Positions 6,861 to 15,211 are shown, counted from the stretch's first letter. The stretch is 19,452 nt of DNA from Bacteroidota bacterium (GCA_030691295.1 JAUYEQ010000562.1:1-19452), one strand, 5' to 3'. Notes: generated by a model from the letters alone, not told the origin. Numbers and translations: made by a program.

Positions 6861-9296
6861 TTATTTATTCTTCTTTTTAAAGGCATCTTTCATACTTTGC
6901 CAGAATGGTTTTTTCTCAGACCGTGCATCCTGTTTGGCTTCTTCCTTTGCTTGCTGCCTGTTTTCTCTTTCATGAATTCTCAAATCAGTTTCCTGCTTTG
7001 TTTCTTTCCTTCCGAACAAATCCTGAAAAAATCCTTTAACTGTTAATGGAAGAACCTCGCGAAATGGCGGAATATCAAGCATTGCCAGGGTTTCTCCTGA
7101 AGGCTGATCAAACCTGCTGTACCGAATATCCTGAAATTTATTGTTACGAAATATCTGACTGTAAAACTGCCCGACAATTGGCAGCGCTGTATGTCCGCCA
7201 GCACCTGCTCCCAGCGTTCTGAAATGAACTGACTGATCCTCTCCCCCAACCCATGCACCTGCTACCAGTTTCGGCGTCATACCAATAAACCAGCCATCGG
7301 CCTGATCTTGTGTAGTTCCGGTTTTCCCGGCGAAATCACCGTCAATACCCCATTTTGTGCGGATCGCGCTGCCGGTGCCACCATCAATAACCGATTGTAG
7401 CATGTTGGTAATAATCCGGCAATTTTCAGTTTTGGCAAGTTGTTCGTCGGATTGAATATTTTGAAACTCTTCCAGAACCTGCCCTGTGCTTGATTCAATT
7501 GCCTTTAAATAATACGGTTTCACTTTTCTTCCGCCATTTACAATTTCTGAATAAACACAAATCATTTCTTCCAGAGAAACGGATGGCGTACCAAGCGCAA
7601 GCGACGGATATTCAGGTAATTCCGAATCAATTCCCATCCGGTTGGCCAGATTGATCACATTTGAAATTCCGGTTTGCATTGCCACATCAACTGCAATGGT
7701 ATTGATGGATTTTGCCAGAGCGCCTTCCATCGAATAATAACCGGTATAATCGTCGTGCGAGTTCGATGGCGACCAGTTGCTGTAATCTGTGTAAACTTTT
7801 TTTTCATTCGCGAAATAAGTATCCGGCGGAATCCCGGCTTCAAGAGCAGCCAAATAAACGATTGGTTTAAATGTTGAACCTACCTGACGCTTTGAAAGAG
7901 TATGATCGTATTTAAAATAGCGAAAATCATTTCCGCCGATGTAGGCTTTAAGTTCTCCTGAATTTGGGTCCATGGCCATAAATCCGGTATTTAAGATCTT
8001 CAGATAATACTGAACAGAGTCCATCGGAGTCATTTCCTCCTGTTTGTTACCATCCCAAGTAAACAACGAAACAGAAGTTGGCGTATTGAATATTTTTTTG
8101 ATGTCTTCTTCAGGAACACCTCTTTTTTTAAGACTCCGGTATCGATCTGAACGTTTCATGGCACGGGTCACAACCGATTGGTCGTTTCCCCATGGCTTGC
8201 CCTTTCCCCAATGAATGTCAAACAATGCCTGAAGATTTTTCATCTGATCGTTAACCGCTTTTTCTGCAGCCAACTGCATATCGAAATCGATGGTGGTCTG
8301 AATTTTTAATCCGTCGGTGTATAAATTATAAATGGTTTGATCTTCTTTCAGATGATCTTCGCACCAGGCTTGCAGTATCGGGCGGATTTTTTCCATCAGG
8401 TACGGAGCCGGACCTTCGTTGTAGGTTATCAGGTTGTATGCCAGATCAAGTGGTTCCGCTTTGTACATTTCAGCCTCAGCCTTCGATATGTAGCTGTGTT
8501 TTTGCATCTGTTCAATCACCACATTGCGCCTTTCGAGCGAGCGCTCCGGATTTTTACGCGGATTGTAACTGTTGTTGGCTTTCAACATTCCTACCAGGGT
8601 GGCAGCTTCATGAACATCTAATTTCGATGGTGGCTTGTTGAAAAACCGCTCCGATGCAACTTCAACCCCAAATGTATTTTCAGCAAACGGAACTGTATTG
8701 AGGTAGAGTGTTAAAATTTCATCTTTGGTATATAATCTTTCGAGTCGGTATGCCACGATCGATTCGCGTAACTTATTGATTGGCATTGAGAATGCACCAA
8801 ACGATTTGCGCGGATACAAATTCTTTACTATTTGCTGGCTCAGGGTACTTCCTCCGCCGGAACTTCTGTCCTGCATCAAAACAGATTTTACAAAAACACG
8901 CAGCAGCGCAATTTCGTCAACGCCCCTGTGATGATAAAACCTTGAATCTTCCGTGGCAATCAGTGCATTGATTATATTTGGCGATATTTCGCCGAAACTT
9001 ACATTGCTGCGGTTTTCAATGTAATATCTTCCAAGCAACCGGCCATCGTTTGAAAAAACTTCTGTCGCTACCGGATTTTTCACTTTTTGTAATTCTTCTT
9101 TCGAAGGAACCGGACCTGTAAAACCAACATAAACAATCAGAAAAAGCAGAAATGCCAGCAGCACAAGGGCAATTCCTGTTTTTAGCAGAAATATGAATAC
9201 CTTCCGTCCGAAACTTTTTGACGAACCGGAACTTTTCTTTACTGACCGGGTAGATGATTTTGTTTTTACAGCGGATATGGGTGTTTTCTTTTTCAC
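6861..9296 (-). CDS. Penicillin-binding protein 1A, bifunctional glycosyltransferase/transpeptidase
   Basis: This 811-residue class A PBP polymerises and cross-links peptidoglycan at the outer face of the inner membrane. A basic Lys/Ser-rich cytoplasmic tail (1-32) precedes one membrane helix (about 33-58). The GT51 domain (about 75-250) has catalytic Glu116 in ATEDSRFYHHRGVD, GGGSTLSQQIVKNLYPR and the RLERLYTKDEILTLYLN motif. The transpeptidase domain (about 430-715) has active serine Ser474 in GSTFKP, SIN at 530-532 and KTGTT at 658-662. A charged Lys/Glu-rich tail (about 760-811) ends it. All catalytic motifs are intact. It heads the minus-strand operon with the ClC channel and fructosamine kinase. 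A TAATTTTG promoter-like site lies about 93 bp upstream. Confidence 0.96.
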   Translation of the reverse strand: MKKKTPISAVKTKSSTRSVKKSSGSSKSFGRKVFIFLLKTGIALVLLAFLLFLIVYVGFTGPVPSKEELQKVKNPVATEVFSNDGRLLGRYYIENRSNVSFGEISPNIINALIATEDSRFYHHRGVDEIALLRVFVKSVLMQDRSSGGGSTLSQQIVKNLYPRKSFGAFSMPINKLRESIVAYRLERLYTKDEILTLYLNTVPFAENTFGVEVASERFFNKPPSKLDVHEAATLVGMLKANNSYNPRKNPERSLERRNVVIEQMQKHSYISKAEAEMYKAEPLDLAYNLITYNEGPAPYLMEKIRPILQAWCEDHLKEDQTIYNLYTDGLKIQTTIDFDMQLAAEKAVNDQMKNLQALFDIHWGKGKPWGNDQSVVTRAMKRSDRYRSLKKRGVPEEDIKKIFNTPTSVSLFTWDGNKQEEMTPMDSVQYYLKILNTGFMAMDPNSGELKAYIGGNDFRYFKYDHTLSKRQVGSTFKPIVYLAALEAGIPPDTYFANEKKVYTDYSNWSPSNSHDDYTGYYSMEGALAKSINTIAVDVAMQTGISNVINLANRMGIDSELPEYPSLALGTPSVSLEEMICVYSEIVNGGRKVKPYYLKAIESSTGQVLEEFQNIQSDEQLAKTENCRIITNMLQSVIDGGTGSAIRTKWGIDGDFAGKTGTTQDQADGWFIGMTPKLVAGAWVGGEDQSVHFRTLGAGAGGHTALPIVGQFYSQIFRNNKFQDIRYSRFDQPSGETLAMLDIPPFREVLPLTVKGFFQDLFGRKETKQETDLRIHERENRQQAKEEAKQDARSEKKPFWQSMKDAFKKKNK

Positions 9297-9388
9297 ACGA
9301 AAATTTTGTATTTAATAGAACGACAACAAACTTAGTTCAAAAAATCAGCATTTAGTAATTAAGTCTGGCTTAGCAAGTTTCGGTTGGG

Positions 9389-9396
9389 CAAAATTA
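9389..9396 (-). promoter_or_regulatory. Candidate -7 element for the PBP1A operon
   Basis: On the minus strand this reads TAATTTTG, matching TAnnTTTG. It would give an untranslated leader of roughly 85 nt ahead of the PBP1A start at 9296. I could not find a clear TTTG at the -33 distance. The 211-bp divergent spacer (9297-9507) shows nothing else except AT-rich sequence; no good plus-strand element for the 9508 gene was seen, only a weak TTGTTTTG at 9481-9488. Confidence 0.35.
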
Positions 9397-9507
9397 ATCT
9401 AAAATGAGTTTACATCAGTTTTAAACGAGAAAAGTTAAACTTAATTTCAAGTTGATTGTATTTTTAAACTATAAATCAGCTTGTTTTGAATTTAAATTAC
9501 TGGAAAG

Positions 9508-10374
9508 ATGAAAATTGCAGTTTCAGGAGCAAATGGATACATCGCAAAAAATTTGATTCGCGAGCTTAAAGCGGCCAATCATAAGATTGTTTCCATTGAA
9601 AGAAGTACGCTTTACAATGTTAAAAAGCTGTCTGAAATTTTAGCAGACGTTGCTGTGGTGATAAACCTTGCAGGAGCCCCAATTCTGCAAAGATGGACCG
9701 CAGCCAACAAGAAGGAAATCATGAAAAGCAGGGTTGAAACCACTCAAAACATCGTCAAGGCTATCAATGGTTTGCCCGACAACAAAAAGCCCCGGATTTT
9801 CATATCAGCTTCAGCAATAGGAATTTATTCTCCCGGAAAAGTTCATACAGAAAAAAGCCCTTCTTTTTCAAACGATTTTGTTGGCGAGGTTGTACAAAGC
9901 TGGGAAAACGCATCATCTGATTTATCGCCGAAAGTTCGGAAGGTGATTTTCAGGATTGGACTGATTTTGGGGAAAGAGGCGAAAACCATTCAGAATTTGT
10001 TGCCATTGTTTAAAATGGGACTTGGCGGAAAGATCGGATCCGGTACTCAGTCCTTCGCTTTTGTGCATATTTTCGATGTGGTAAATGCAATTATTTGGGG
10101 CATTGAACATGAACAGGCACGGGGAACGTACAATCTGGTTGCTCCTGATAACATTGATAATAAAACATTTACCAGAGTATTGGCACAATCAGTAAAAAGG
10201 CCGGCATTTTTCACTGTTCCTGAATTTATGCTGAAATTAGTGATGGGAGAAGCCTCTTCACTGCTGCTGAAGAGCCCTCAGGTTGTTCCAAAAAGATTGT
10301 TAAAGGAAGGTTTTGTGTTTCTGTTTCCCGAAATAAAATCGTGTCTGGCGGAAGTTGTAAAATCAAGAACTTAA
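9508..10374 (+). CDS. TIGR01777-family NAD-dependent epimerase/dehydratase-like protein
   Basis: This 288-residue protein belongs to the extended short-chain dehydrogenase group related to E. coli YfcH. The N-terminal nucleotide-binding loop is VSGANGYIAKNLI (5-17), followed by NLAGAPILQRWTAANKKEI (53-71). The catalytic-region segment FISASAIGIYS (98-108) holds the tyrosine. The end, VVPKRLLKEGFVFLFPEI, is the C-terminal DUF1731-type signature of this family. The biochemical substrate of the family is not well established, so only an oxidoreductase/epimerase-like role can be given. It stands alone, with divergent PBP1A upstream and 143 bp to trpB downstream, and appears intact. Confidence 0.87.
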   Translation: MKIAVSGANGYIAKNLIRELKAANHKIVSIERSTLYNVKKLSEILADVAVVINLAGAPILQRWTAANKKEIMKSRVETTQNIVKAINGLPDNKKPRIFISASAIGIYSPGKVHTEKSPSFSNDFVGEVVQSWENASSDLSPKVRKVIFRIGLILGKEAKTIQNLLPLFKMGLGGKIGSGTQSFAFVHIFDVVNAIIWGIEHEQARGTYNLVAPDNIDNKTFTRVLAQSVKRPAFFTVPEFMLKLVMGEASSLLLKSPQVVPKRLLKEGFVFLFPEIKSCLAEVVKSRT

Positions 10375-10468
10375 AACTTACCAGCAAACATGTAAAAATT
10401 GTGCGAAAAGGATTGAGTTTTTTTTTGTGAAAAATCCCATAATTTAATACGTTTACCTGATATTATTT

Positions 10469-10476
10469 TAATTTTG
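10469..10476 (+). promoter_or_regulatory. Candidate -7 promoter element TAATTTTG for trpB
   Basis: TAATTTTG matches TAnnTTTG and lies 41 bp before the trpB ATG, a normal distance. No convincing TTTG is seen near -33. The site implies that trpB is transcribed on its own rather than only by read-through from the epimerase gene. No attenuator-like Trp codon cluster was seen in the leader. Confidence 0.45.
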
Positions 10477-10517
10477 GTTTTTGTTTAAAAAATCATAATT
10501 AACTTAATACTTACAGT

Positions 10518-11735
10518 ATGCCGGAAAATTATTTTAAGAAATACCCTACCAAAGAAGGTTATTTTAATGAGTATGGAGGAGCTTTTATACCTCCTGTGCT
10601 TGAATCAGAGATGAAGAAAATTAATGATGCTTATTATGCCATCAGTAAGTCGCATAACTTCATTTCCGAACTTAGAAGTATTCGTAAACATTACCAGGGA
10701 CGCCCAACTCCTGTCTATTATTGCAACCGTCTGTCGGATAAATATGGAGCAAGAATCTACCTGAAGCGTGAAGATTTGAACCATACCGGGGCTCACAAGC
10801 TTAACCACTGCATGGGCGAAGCGCTTCTGGCGAAGTTCATGGGAAAGAAAAAACTGATTGCAGAAACCGGAGCCGGACAACATGGAGTCGCCCTTGCAAC
10901 TGCTGCTGCTTACTTCGGACTTGAGTGTGAAATCCACATGGGTGAAGTTGATATCATCAAAGAACATCCAAATGTTGTGCGGATGCAAATTCTGGGAGCA
11001 AAGGTTGTGCCTGTTTCGCATGGCTTAAAAACACTTAAAGAAGCTGTTGACTCTGCATTTCTCGCCTATCTGGAAGATCCAATTAACTCAATTTACTGTA
11101 TTGGCTCTGTGGTTGGACCACATCCATTCCCAATGATGGTTCGTGATTTTCAGCGGGTAGTTGGAATAGAAGCCAAAGAACAGTTCTTTGAAATGACCGG
11201 AGAACTGCCTGACAGTGTTGTGGCCTGCGTTGGTGGCGGTAGCAATGCGATGGGAATCTTCTCTGCCTTTCTTGGAGATGAAGAATGCGAATTGTATGGT
11301 ATTGAGCCTGGTGGTCATTCACTTGATCTTGGAAACCATGCCGCAACAATGACCAAGGGAACACCCGGAATTATTCATGGGTTTAAGTGTTATCTGCTGC
11401 AGGACGAAAAAGGAGAACCATCGCCTGTTTACTCGGTAGCAAGCGGATTGGATTATCCCGGAGTTGGCCCCGAACACTGTATGCTTAAAGATTTGAAAAA
11501 AGTAAATTACGATACAATTTCAGACAAAGAATGTATTGATGCTTTTTATGAATTAAGCCGGTTGGAAGGAATTATTCCTGCGCTGGAAAGTGCTCATGCT
11601 GTTGCTTATGCTTTAAAACTTGCTCAAAAAGAGCCTCAAAAATCAATACTTATCAACCTTAGCGGACGTGGTGACAAAGACCTTGACTTTGTACTCGAAA
11701 AATACGGACTTCCGGAAAACCGCAAAAATTGGTAG
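10518..11735 (+). CDS. trpB: Tryptophan synthase beta chain, stand-alone
   Basis: TrpB joins indole and serine to make tryptophan using pyridoxal phosphate. The 405-residue protein matches the family in length and layout: N-terminal EYGGAFIP (18-25), [17 protein letters not shown] (81-97) with the PLP lysine Lys94, [12 protein letters not shown] with catalytic Glu116, [10 protein letters not shown], the phosphate-binding loop [10 protein letters not shown] (237-246), [12 protein letters not shown] (309-320) and LSGRGDKD (381-388). The PLP segment reads HKLNHCMGE, where common TrpB proteins have HKINNxxGQ, so it is a divergent member. No trpA or other trp gene is near. It could be a second TrpB working without TrpA, or the sole copy in a split pathway. 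A good terminator follows directly. Confidence 0.92.
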   Translation: MPENYFKKYPTKEGYFNEYGGAFIPPVLESEMKKINDAYYAISKSHNFISELRSIRKHYQGRPTPVYYCNRLSDKYGARIYLKREDLNHTGAHKLNHCMGEALLAKFMGKKKLIAETGAGQHGVALATAAAYFGLECEIHMGEVDIIKEHPNVVRMQILGAKVVPVSHGLKTLKEAVDSAFLAYLEDPINSIYCIGSVVGPHPFPMMVRDFQRVVGIEAKEQFFEMTGELPDSVVACVGGGSNAMGIFSAFLGDEECELYGIEPGGHSLDLGNHAATMTKGTPGIIHGFKCYLLQDEKGEPSPVYSVASGLDYPGVGPEHCMLKDLKKVNYDTISDKECIDAFYELSRLEGIIPALESAHAVAYALKLAQKEPQKSILINLSGRGDKDLDFVLEKYGLPENRKNW

Positions 11736-11746
11736 AAATACACAAG

Positions 11747-11784
11747 AGACCGTCTCAAAACTGAAAAGAGGCGGTCTTTTTTTA
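11747..11784 (+). terminator. Rho-independent terminator after trpB
   Basis: AGACCGTCTC (11747-11756) pairs with GAGGCGGTCT (11768-11777), one G-T pair, loop of 11 nt, followed by a run of T to 11783. It begins 12 bp after the trpB stop and closes that transcription unit. Confidence 0.85.
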
Positions 11785-11801
11785 TAGGTAGTTAAAAACT
11801 T

Positions 11802-11818
11802 AAAACCTGTCCGGTTTT
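11802..11818 (-). terminator. Weak hairpin at the end of the minus-strand decay cluster
   Basis: AAAACC (11802-11807) pairs with GGTTTT (11813-11818) around TGTCC. On the minus strand the hairpin is followed shortly by AAGTTTTT. It overlaps the stop codon of the truncated MBL reading frame (11818-11820) and could end the minus-strand transcript. The stem is short and AT-rich, so support is weak. Confidence 0.3.
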
Positions 11819-12036
11819 TAGCTGGTCAATTTTAAATTCAGTATAAAACTCAACACAATTAAATCGACCACATTTTGCAGTTCGATTCCCATTTGTCGGG
11901 CATTTTGCATAAAAACATCGCTGTGCCCGGTATCGAATAAAATGGTTTTATCCTCGTGTTCAATCAGGTACGACAAACCATGTTCGGCCAAATATTTTCC
12001 ACCTGCTGTATTTTCTGTAAGTACTGTCAGTTTCAT
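11818..12036 (-). pseudogene. N-terminal fragment of an MBL-fold metallohydrolase
   Basis: The frame starts like a full member of the metallo-beta-lactamase-fold family related to RFAP-synthase-like proteins: MKLTVLTENTAGGKYLAEHG, then LSYLIEHEDKTILFDTGHSD and VVDLIVLS. In intact proteins the last motif runs straight into the metal-binding HxHxDH. Here, after VLS (codon at 11848-11850), it switches to unrelated residues FILNLKLTS and a stop. Only about 72 codons remain of the 250 or so expected, and all metal ligands are lost. It overlaps the thioesterase stop by 4 bp (ATGA), showing it was an operon gene. The break is near 11847. Confidence 0.8.
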
Positions 12037-12452
12037 AAAACCTCCGGTTTAAAATAATCAATCATCGCATTTTTAACAATTTCCGGCACCCTCATTGGTT
12101 TTCGGGAAATGCTGTCCACAAAAACAATTTCGGATACGGCGGTGCAGATTTTTTCATTCTGTTCATTCCTGATCTCAAATTCGAACTGACAGCGAATTTT
12201 CGGCATCTCACGGAGTGTGGTTCGAATAGTCAGTAATTCATCGTATCTGGCGGCTTTTAAATACCTCAGGTTGATACTTATAACTGGTGTCATGATCTGG
12301 TTTTCTTCGAGCACCTGATCGTGAATACCCAAATTTCGCATCAGTTCGGTGCGTGCCTGATGGCAATAACTCACATAATTGGCATGGTAAACATAGCCCA
12401 TCTGGTCAACCTCTCCGTATCGCGGACGGAGGTTCATTGTGTTTTGAATCAT
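12033..12452 (-). CDS. 4HBT-family acyl-CoA thioesterase (YbgC/FadM-like)
   Basis: This 139-residue hotdog-fold protein hydrolyses acyl-CoA thioesters; the exact chain is not known. The N-terminal signature RYGEVDQMGYVYHANYVSYC (11-30) contains the catalytic-type aspartate Asp16 and His23. The rest follows the family: INLRYLKAARYDELLTI and CTAVSEIVFVD. Length and motifs are complete, so it appears functional although both neighbours are fragments. It is translationally coupled to both: its ATG overlaps the end of the DUF89 fragment closely (TAAGATG), and its TGA overlaps the MBL start. The original operon order was DUF89, thioesterase, MBL. Its transcription may have been lost if the promoter lay before the deleted part of DUF89. 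Confidence 0.9.
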   Translation of the reverse strand: MIQNTMNLRPRYGEVDQMGYVYHANYVSYCHQARTELMRNLGIHDQVLEENQIMTPVISINLRYLKAARYDELLTIRTTLREMPKIRCQFEFEIRNEQNEKICTAVSEIVFVDSISRKPMRVPEIVKNAMIDYFKPEVL

Positions 12453-12453
12453 C

Positions 12454-12619
12454 TTAATTACCTTTATCTTGTCTCACCACAAAACTATCTTTTTTTACCC
12501 CAAGGCGTTCGGCCACCACATTACATTTCACCATTAGCAAAAAGAAAATATGCTGGTTCGGGCTTTCAAACAAACCTTCCAGATTGCCCTGCCCTTTCGA
12601 TATGATCACATCTGCCTTG
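12454..12619 (-). pseudogene. C-terminal fragment of a DUF89/ARMT1-like phosphatase
   Basis: The reverse frame reads KADVIISKGQGNLEGL, then FFLLMVKCNVVAERLGVKKD and FVV, ending at TAA 12454-12456. This matches the end of DUF89 metal-dependent damage-control phosphatases, which normally have about 280-300 residues; SKGQGN is part of the metal/active-site region. Only about 55 codons remain. The frame has a stop at 12631-12633 and recognisable sequence begins near 12618, so the first four fifths are missing. It sits one base before the thioesterase start and was the head of that operon. Confidence 0.72.
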
Positions 12620-12737
12620 TTAGATATTTATTAAGTCGTATAATTGTTCGGTTACGTTGCCAACTACTTTTCGGCAAATAATTTTATGATGCTTTCGCTC
12701 AGCAACGTCAGCCTCTGAGAACAGGCATAACCTTCAT
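12620..12737 (-). pseudogene. Possible C-terminal tail of an unrecognised protein
   Basis: Between the DUF89 and peroxiredoxin fragments the minus strand has a 38-codon frame ending at TAA 12620-12622. It contains LFSEADVAERKHHKIICRKV and VVGNVTEQLYDLINI. Residue and codon mix look like a real protein end, but I do not recognise the family. It opens right after a stop next to the peroxiredoxin break, so it would be a further remnant captured in the rearrangement. It could also be chance, as it is short. Confidence 0.3.
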
Positions 12738-13219
12738 CAAATGATGGTCTTTACAGCGACATTGCCTGGTTGCGCACCATCAAGGAAAAAATTGAATACA
12801 AAGGGATGAAGAATGTGGAAGTTAATTTTCCTTTGATTGAAGACATTACAATGGAAGTTGCCAAGAAATACGCCATGATTCAACCGGGCGAAAGCAATAC
12901 AAAAGCGGTACGTGCTGTGTTCTTCATTGATCCGATAGGAATTATCCGCGCAATGATTTATTATCCAATGTCGCTTGGACGTAATTTCGACGAACTGATG
13001 CGTGTTGTTATCGCTCTTCGGGCAGCTGATGCTTTCGGTGTTGCAATGCCAGCTGACTGGCGTCCAGGCGATGCTGTAATCGTTCCACCAGCAGGTTCAT
13101 GCGTAGTAGCAAAAGACCGCATGGAAGCTAAAGAAGAAGGCGTAAAATGTTATGACTGGTTCTTCTGCACCAAAGAATTATCAGAAGAAAAAGTAATGAA
13201 TGCAATTAAAGCAAAATAA
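12731..13219 (+). pseudogene. C-terminal half of an AhpC/Prx6-type peroxiredoxin
   Basis: From SNDGLYSDIAWLRTIKEKI onward the plus strand matches the second half of a 1-Cys/archaeal-type peroxiredoxin: VNFPLIEDITMEVAKKYAMI, VRAVFFIDPIGIIRAMIYYP, SLGRNFDELMRV and WRPGDAVIVPPAGSCVVAKD. It ends with a Cys-x5-Cys pair in CYDWFFCTKE. The N-terminal half, with the PxxxTxxC peroxidatic cysteine, is missing. An in-frame TAA lies at 12728-12730, and homologous residues continue upstream of any ATG. A TTG at 12770 could be taken as a start, but it is simply Leu of the AWLRTIK motif. The fragment cannot be an active peroxidase. A terminator follows. Confidence 0.87.
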
Positions 13220-13240
13220 GCATACACTGCATAAAAAGAA

Positions 13241-13278
13241 AAGAGGCTAAACTCGATTGAGTTAGCCTCTTTTTTTTA
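13241..13278. terminator. Bidirectional terminator between peroxiredoxin and pckA
   Basis: AAGAGGCTAAACTC (13241-13254) pairs with GAGTTAGCCTCTT (13259-13271), one bulged A, followed by an eight-T run on the plus strand. On the minus strand the same stem is followed by a T-rich tract, so it can also end pckA, whose stop is about 20 bp away. It is well conserved in shape although the gene before it is broken. Confidence 0.85.
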
Positions 13279-13298
13279 TAATCAAAAAAATGAATTGA

Positions 13299-14894
13299 CT
13301 ACAAATGTGGTCCTGCAACTTTCAAAGCAATGGCAGCATCGTTGTCACAATACTGTTCGAAGTTTGCGATGTATTTTGCAGCAAGTAATTTTGCTTTTGC
13401 AGTCCAGTCAGCTTCTGTTGGATAGGTATCACGTGGATCAAGAATTCCTTCAGAAACGTTATTCAATGCAACAGGAACTGTTAAGTTCAAAACAGGAATT
13501 TGCTTTGTTTCAGCTTTCAAAATTGATCCGTCGATAATGGCATCAATAATGGCACGTGTATCTTTCAACGACATACGTTTTCCGGTTCCGTTCCAACCTG
13601 TGTTCACTAGGTAAACTTTTGCATTGTGTTCTTTTGCCTTACCAATCAATGTTTTTGCATACATGGTTGGGTGCAAAGTCAGGAATGCTTCACCAAATGC
13701 AGGAGAGAAAGAAGGAACTGGTTCTGTAATCCCGCGTTCAGTTCCGGCTAATTTTGAAGTATAACCGCATAGGAAGTGGTATTGAGCCGATTTATCGTCC
13801 AAAATAGAAACCGGAGGCAATACACCAAATGCGTCAGCCGACAGATAAATGATTTCTGAAGCGTGACCTGCACGTGAAGGAGAAACGATTTTGCTGATGT
13901 GGTAAATCGGGTAAGAAACACGTGAGTTTTCAGTTTTTGAAGCAGCAGCAGTGAAATCAGGAGTTCCGTCAGCTTTAACAGTTACGTTTTCCAACAATGC
14001 ATCACGTTTGATAGCTCTCCAAATGTCTGGCTCGTTGTGTTTGCTCAGGTCGATAACTTTAGCGTAGCAACCACCTTCATAGTTGAATACACCATGATCG
14101 TCCCAGCCATGTTCGTCATCACCAATCAGGTAACGTTTTGGATCGGCAGAAAGAGTGGTTTTACCTGTTCCTGACAGACCAAAGAAAATAGCAACATCAC
14201 CTTCAGGTCCAACGTTGGCAGAACAATGCATAGAAGCGATACCGCGCAATGGCAAATAATAGTTCATCAAAGCGAAAATACCTTTTTTCATTTCGCCACC
14301 GTACCATGTTCCACCAATAACCTGCATTTTGCGGGTTAAATCGAACAATGTAAAGTTTTCAGAATGCAATCCCTGTTCTTTCCAGTTTGGGTTGGTAATT
14401 TTAGAACCGTTCAAGGTTACGAAATCAGGTTCGCCATAGTTTGCCAGTTCGTAATGAGATGGACGGATAAACATGTTGGTTACAAAATGAGCCTGCCATG
14501 CAACTTCCATGATGAAACGAACTTTCATGCGGGTATCTTCATTTGTTCCGCAAAAAGTATCAACAACATATAATTTTTTTGCACCTGAAAGTTGTTCTAC
14601 AACCAGGTCTTTACATGCGTCAAAAACTTCAGGAGAAGTTGGGCGGTTGATAGTTCCGTCCCACCACATTGTATCTTTTGTAGTGTCATCCAATACAATG
14701 AATTTATCTTTTGGGGAACGTCCGGTAAAAATACCTGTATCTACAGAAATAGCTCCTGTATTGGTTAATATTCCTTTTTCAAAACCTTCGTTGGCTGGAT
14801 CCATTTCAGCCTGAAAAAGTTCCTCATAAGTTGGATTGTGAATAATTTTTACATTGGTATTAATACCATACTTTAAAAGATCTGTGTTTTTCAT
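13299..14894 (-). CDS. pckA: Phosphoenolpyruvate carboxykinase (ATP)
   Basis: The enzyme interconverts oxaloacetate + ATP and PEP + CO2 + ADP in the cytoplasm, either for gluconeogenesis or for CO2-fixing succinate fermentation. The 531-residue protein shows all family motifs: TGRSPKDKF (57-65), [11 protein letters not shown] (197-207) with Lys203/Lys204, SMHCSAN with His223, P-loop [14 protein letters not shown] (239-252) with Lys245, and [10 protein letters not shown] with metal-binding Asp260. Spacing follows the E. coli enzyme with an offset of nine residues. It is intact. It is transcribed away from the GTP-type enzyme at 15319, with about 0.3 kb of shared upstream DNA. Confidence 0.97.
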   Translation of the reverse strand: MKNTDLLKYGINTNVKIIHNPTYEELFQAEMDPANEGFEKGILTNTGAISVDTGIFTGRSPKDKFIVLDDTTKDTMWWDGTINRPTSPEVFDACKDLVVEQLSGAKKLYVVDTFCGTNEDTRMKVRFIMEVAWQAHFVTNMFIRPSHYELANYGEPDFVTLNGSKITNPNWKEQGLHSENFTLFDLTRKMQVIGGTWYGGEMKKGIFALMNYYLPLRGIASMHCSANVGPEGDVAIFFGLSGTGKTTLSADPKRYLIGDDEHGWDDHGVFNYEGGCYAKVIDLSKHNEPDIWRAIKRDALLENVTVKADGTPDFTAAASKTENSRVSYPIYHISKIVSPSRAGHASEIIYLSADAFGVLPPVSILDDKSAQYHFLCGYTSKLAGTERGITEPVPSFSPAFGEAFLTLHPTMYAKTLIGKAKEHNAKVYLVNTGWNGTGKRMSLKDTRAIIDAIIDGSILKAETKQIPVLNLTVPVALNNVSEGILDPRDTYPTEADWTAKAKLLAAKYIANFEQYCDNDAAIALKVAGPHL

Positions 14895-14946
14895 GATAAG
14901 TAATTAAAATTTAACAAGTTTCAACAATTCAAAATTTTCTCAGTAA

Positions 14947-14954
14947 CAAAATTA
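14947..14954 (-). promoter_or_regulatory. Candidate -7 element for pckA
   Basis: On the minus strand this reads TAATTTTG, a TAnnTTTG match, about 52 bp before the pckA ATG. No clear -33 TTTG was found. The rest of the shared spacer to 15211 is AT-rich with no obvious hairpin operator or riboswitch. Confidence 0.45.
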
Positions 14955-15153
14955 ACTTTTTTTATGCCCCTAATGGTAGATTAACATTAAATTAAGATCA
15001 TTTCGGGTGAAGTATATCGTTTCGAAACCGAATAAAGCAAAAGGCACTGAAAATCAACACACAAGCAAAGTCAAGCAAAAATTTTCAGGATTAATTAATT
15101 GTAAAAAGCATTTGAGCTATTGCGTTTAAATGAAGCAAAGTTGTAGATCTAAT

Positions 15154-15161
15154 TATATTTG
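15154..15161 (+). promoter_or_regulatory. Candidate -7 element for the GTP-type PEPCK gene
   Basis: TATATTTG matches TAnnTTTG. It lies 50 bp before the ATG at 15212, which supports 15212 rather than 15319 as the original start. No strong -33 element is visible. Confidence 0.5.
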
Positions 15162-15211
15162 TAGCTATTGAGAAAATTTGAATTCACTGACTATTTAAAA
15201 CAAATTATCAA

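Noticed and set aside
8337..8641. Plus-strand reading frames of 94 and 67 codons opposite PBP1A
   Set aside because: They lie wholly inside conserved PBP1A coding sequence on the other strand, with no recognisable motifs of their own; they are shadows.
10375..10468. Terminator after the epimerase gene, around the T-run at 10430
   Set aside because: Only a 5-bp pairing GGATT/AATCC with a long loop surrounds the T-run; too weak to call.
12321..12605. Plus-strand 94-codon frame across the thioesterase start and DUF89 fragment
   Set aside because: The opposite strand has clear family matches in both parts; this frame has none.
12770..13219. Complete small peroxiredoxin with TTG start
   Set aside because: Matching residues continue upstream of the TTG and the peroxidatic cysteine part is absent, so it is a fragment.
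14895..15211. Riboswitch or structured leader between the two PEPCK genes
   Set aside because: No strong stems or known aptamer-like sequence were visible; only AT-rich spacer and promoter-like elements.
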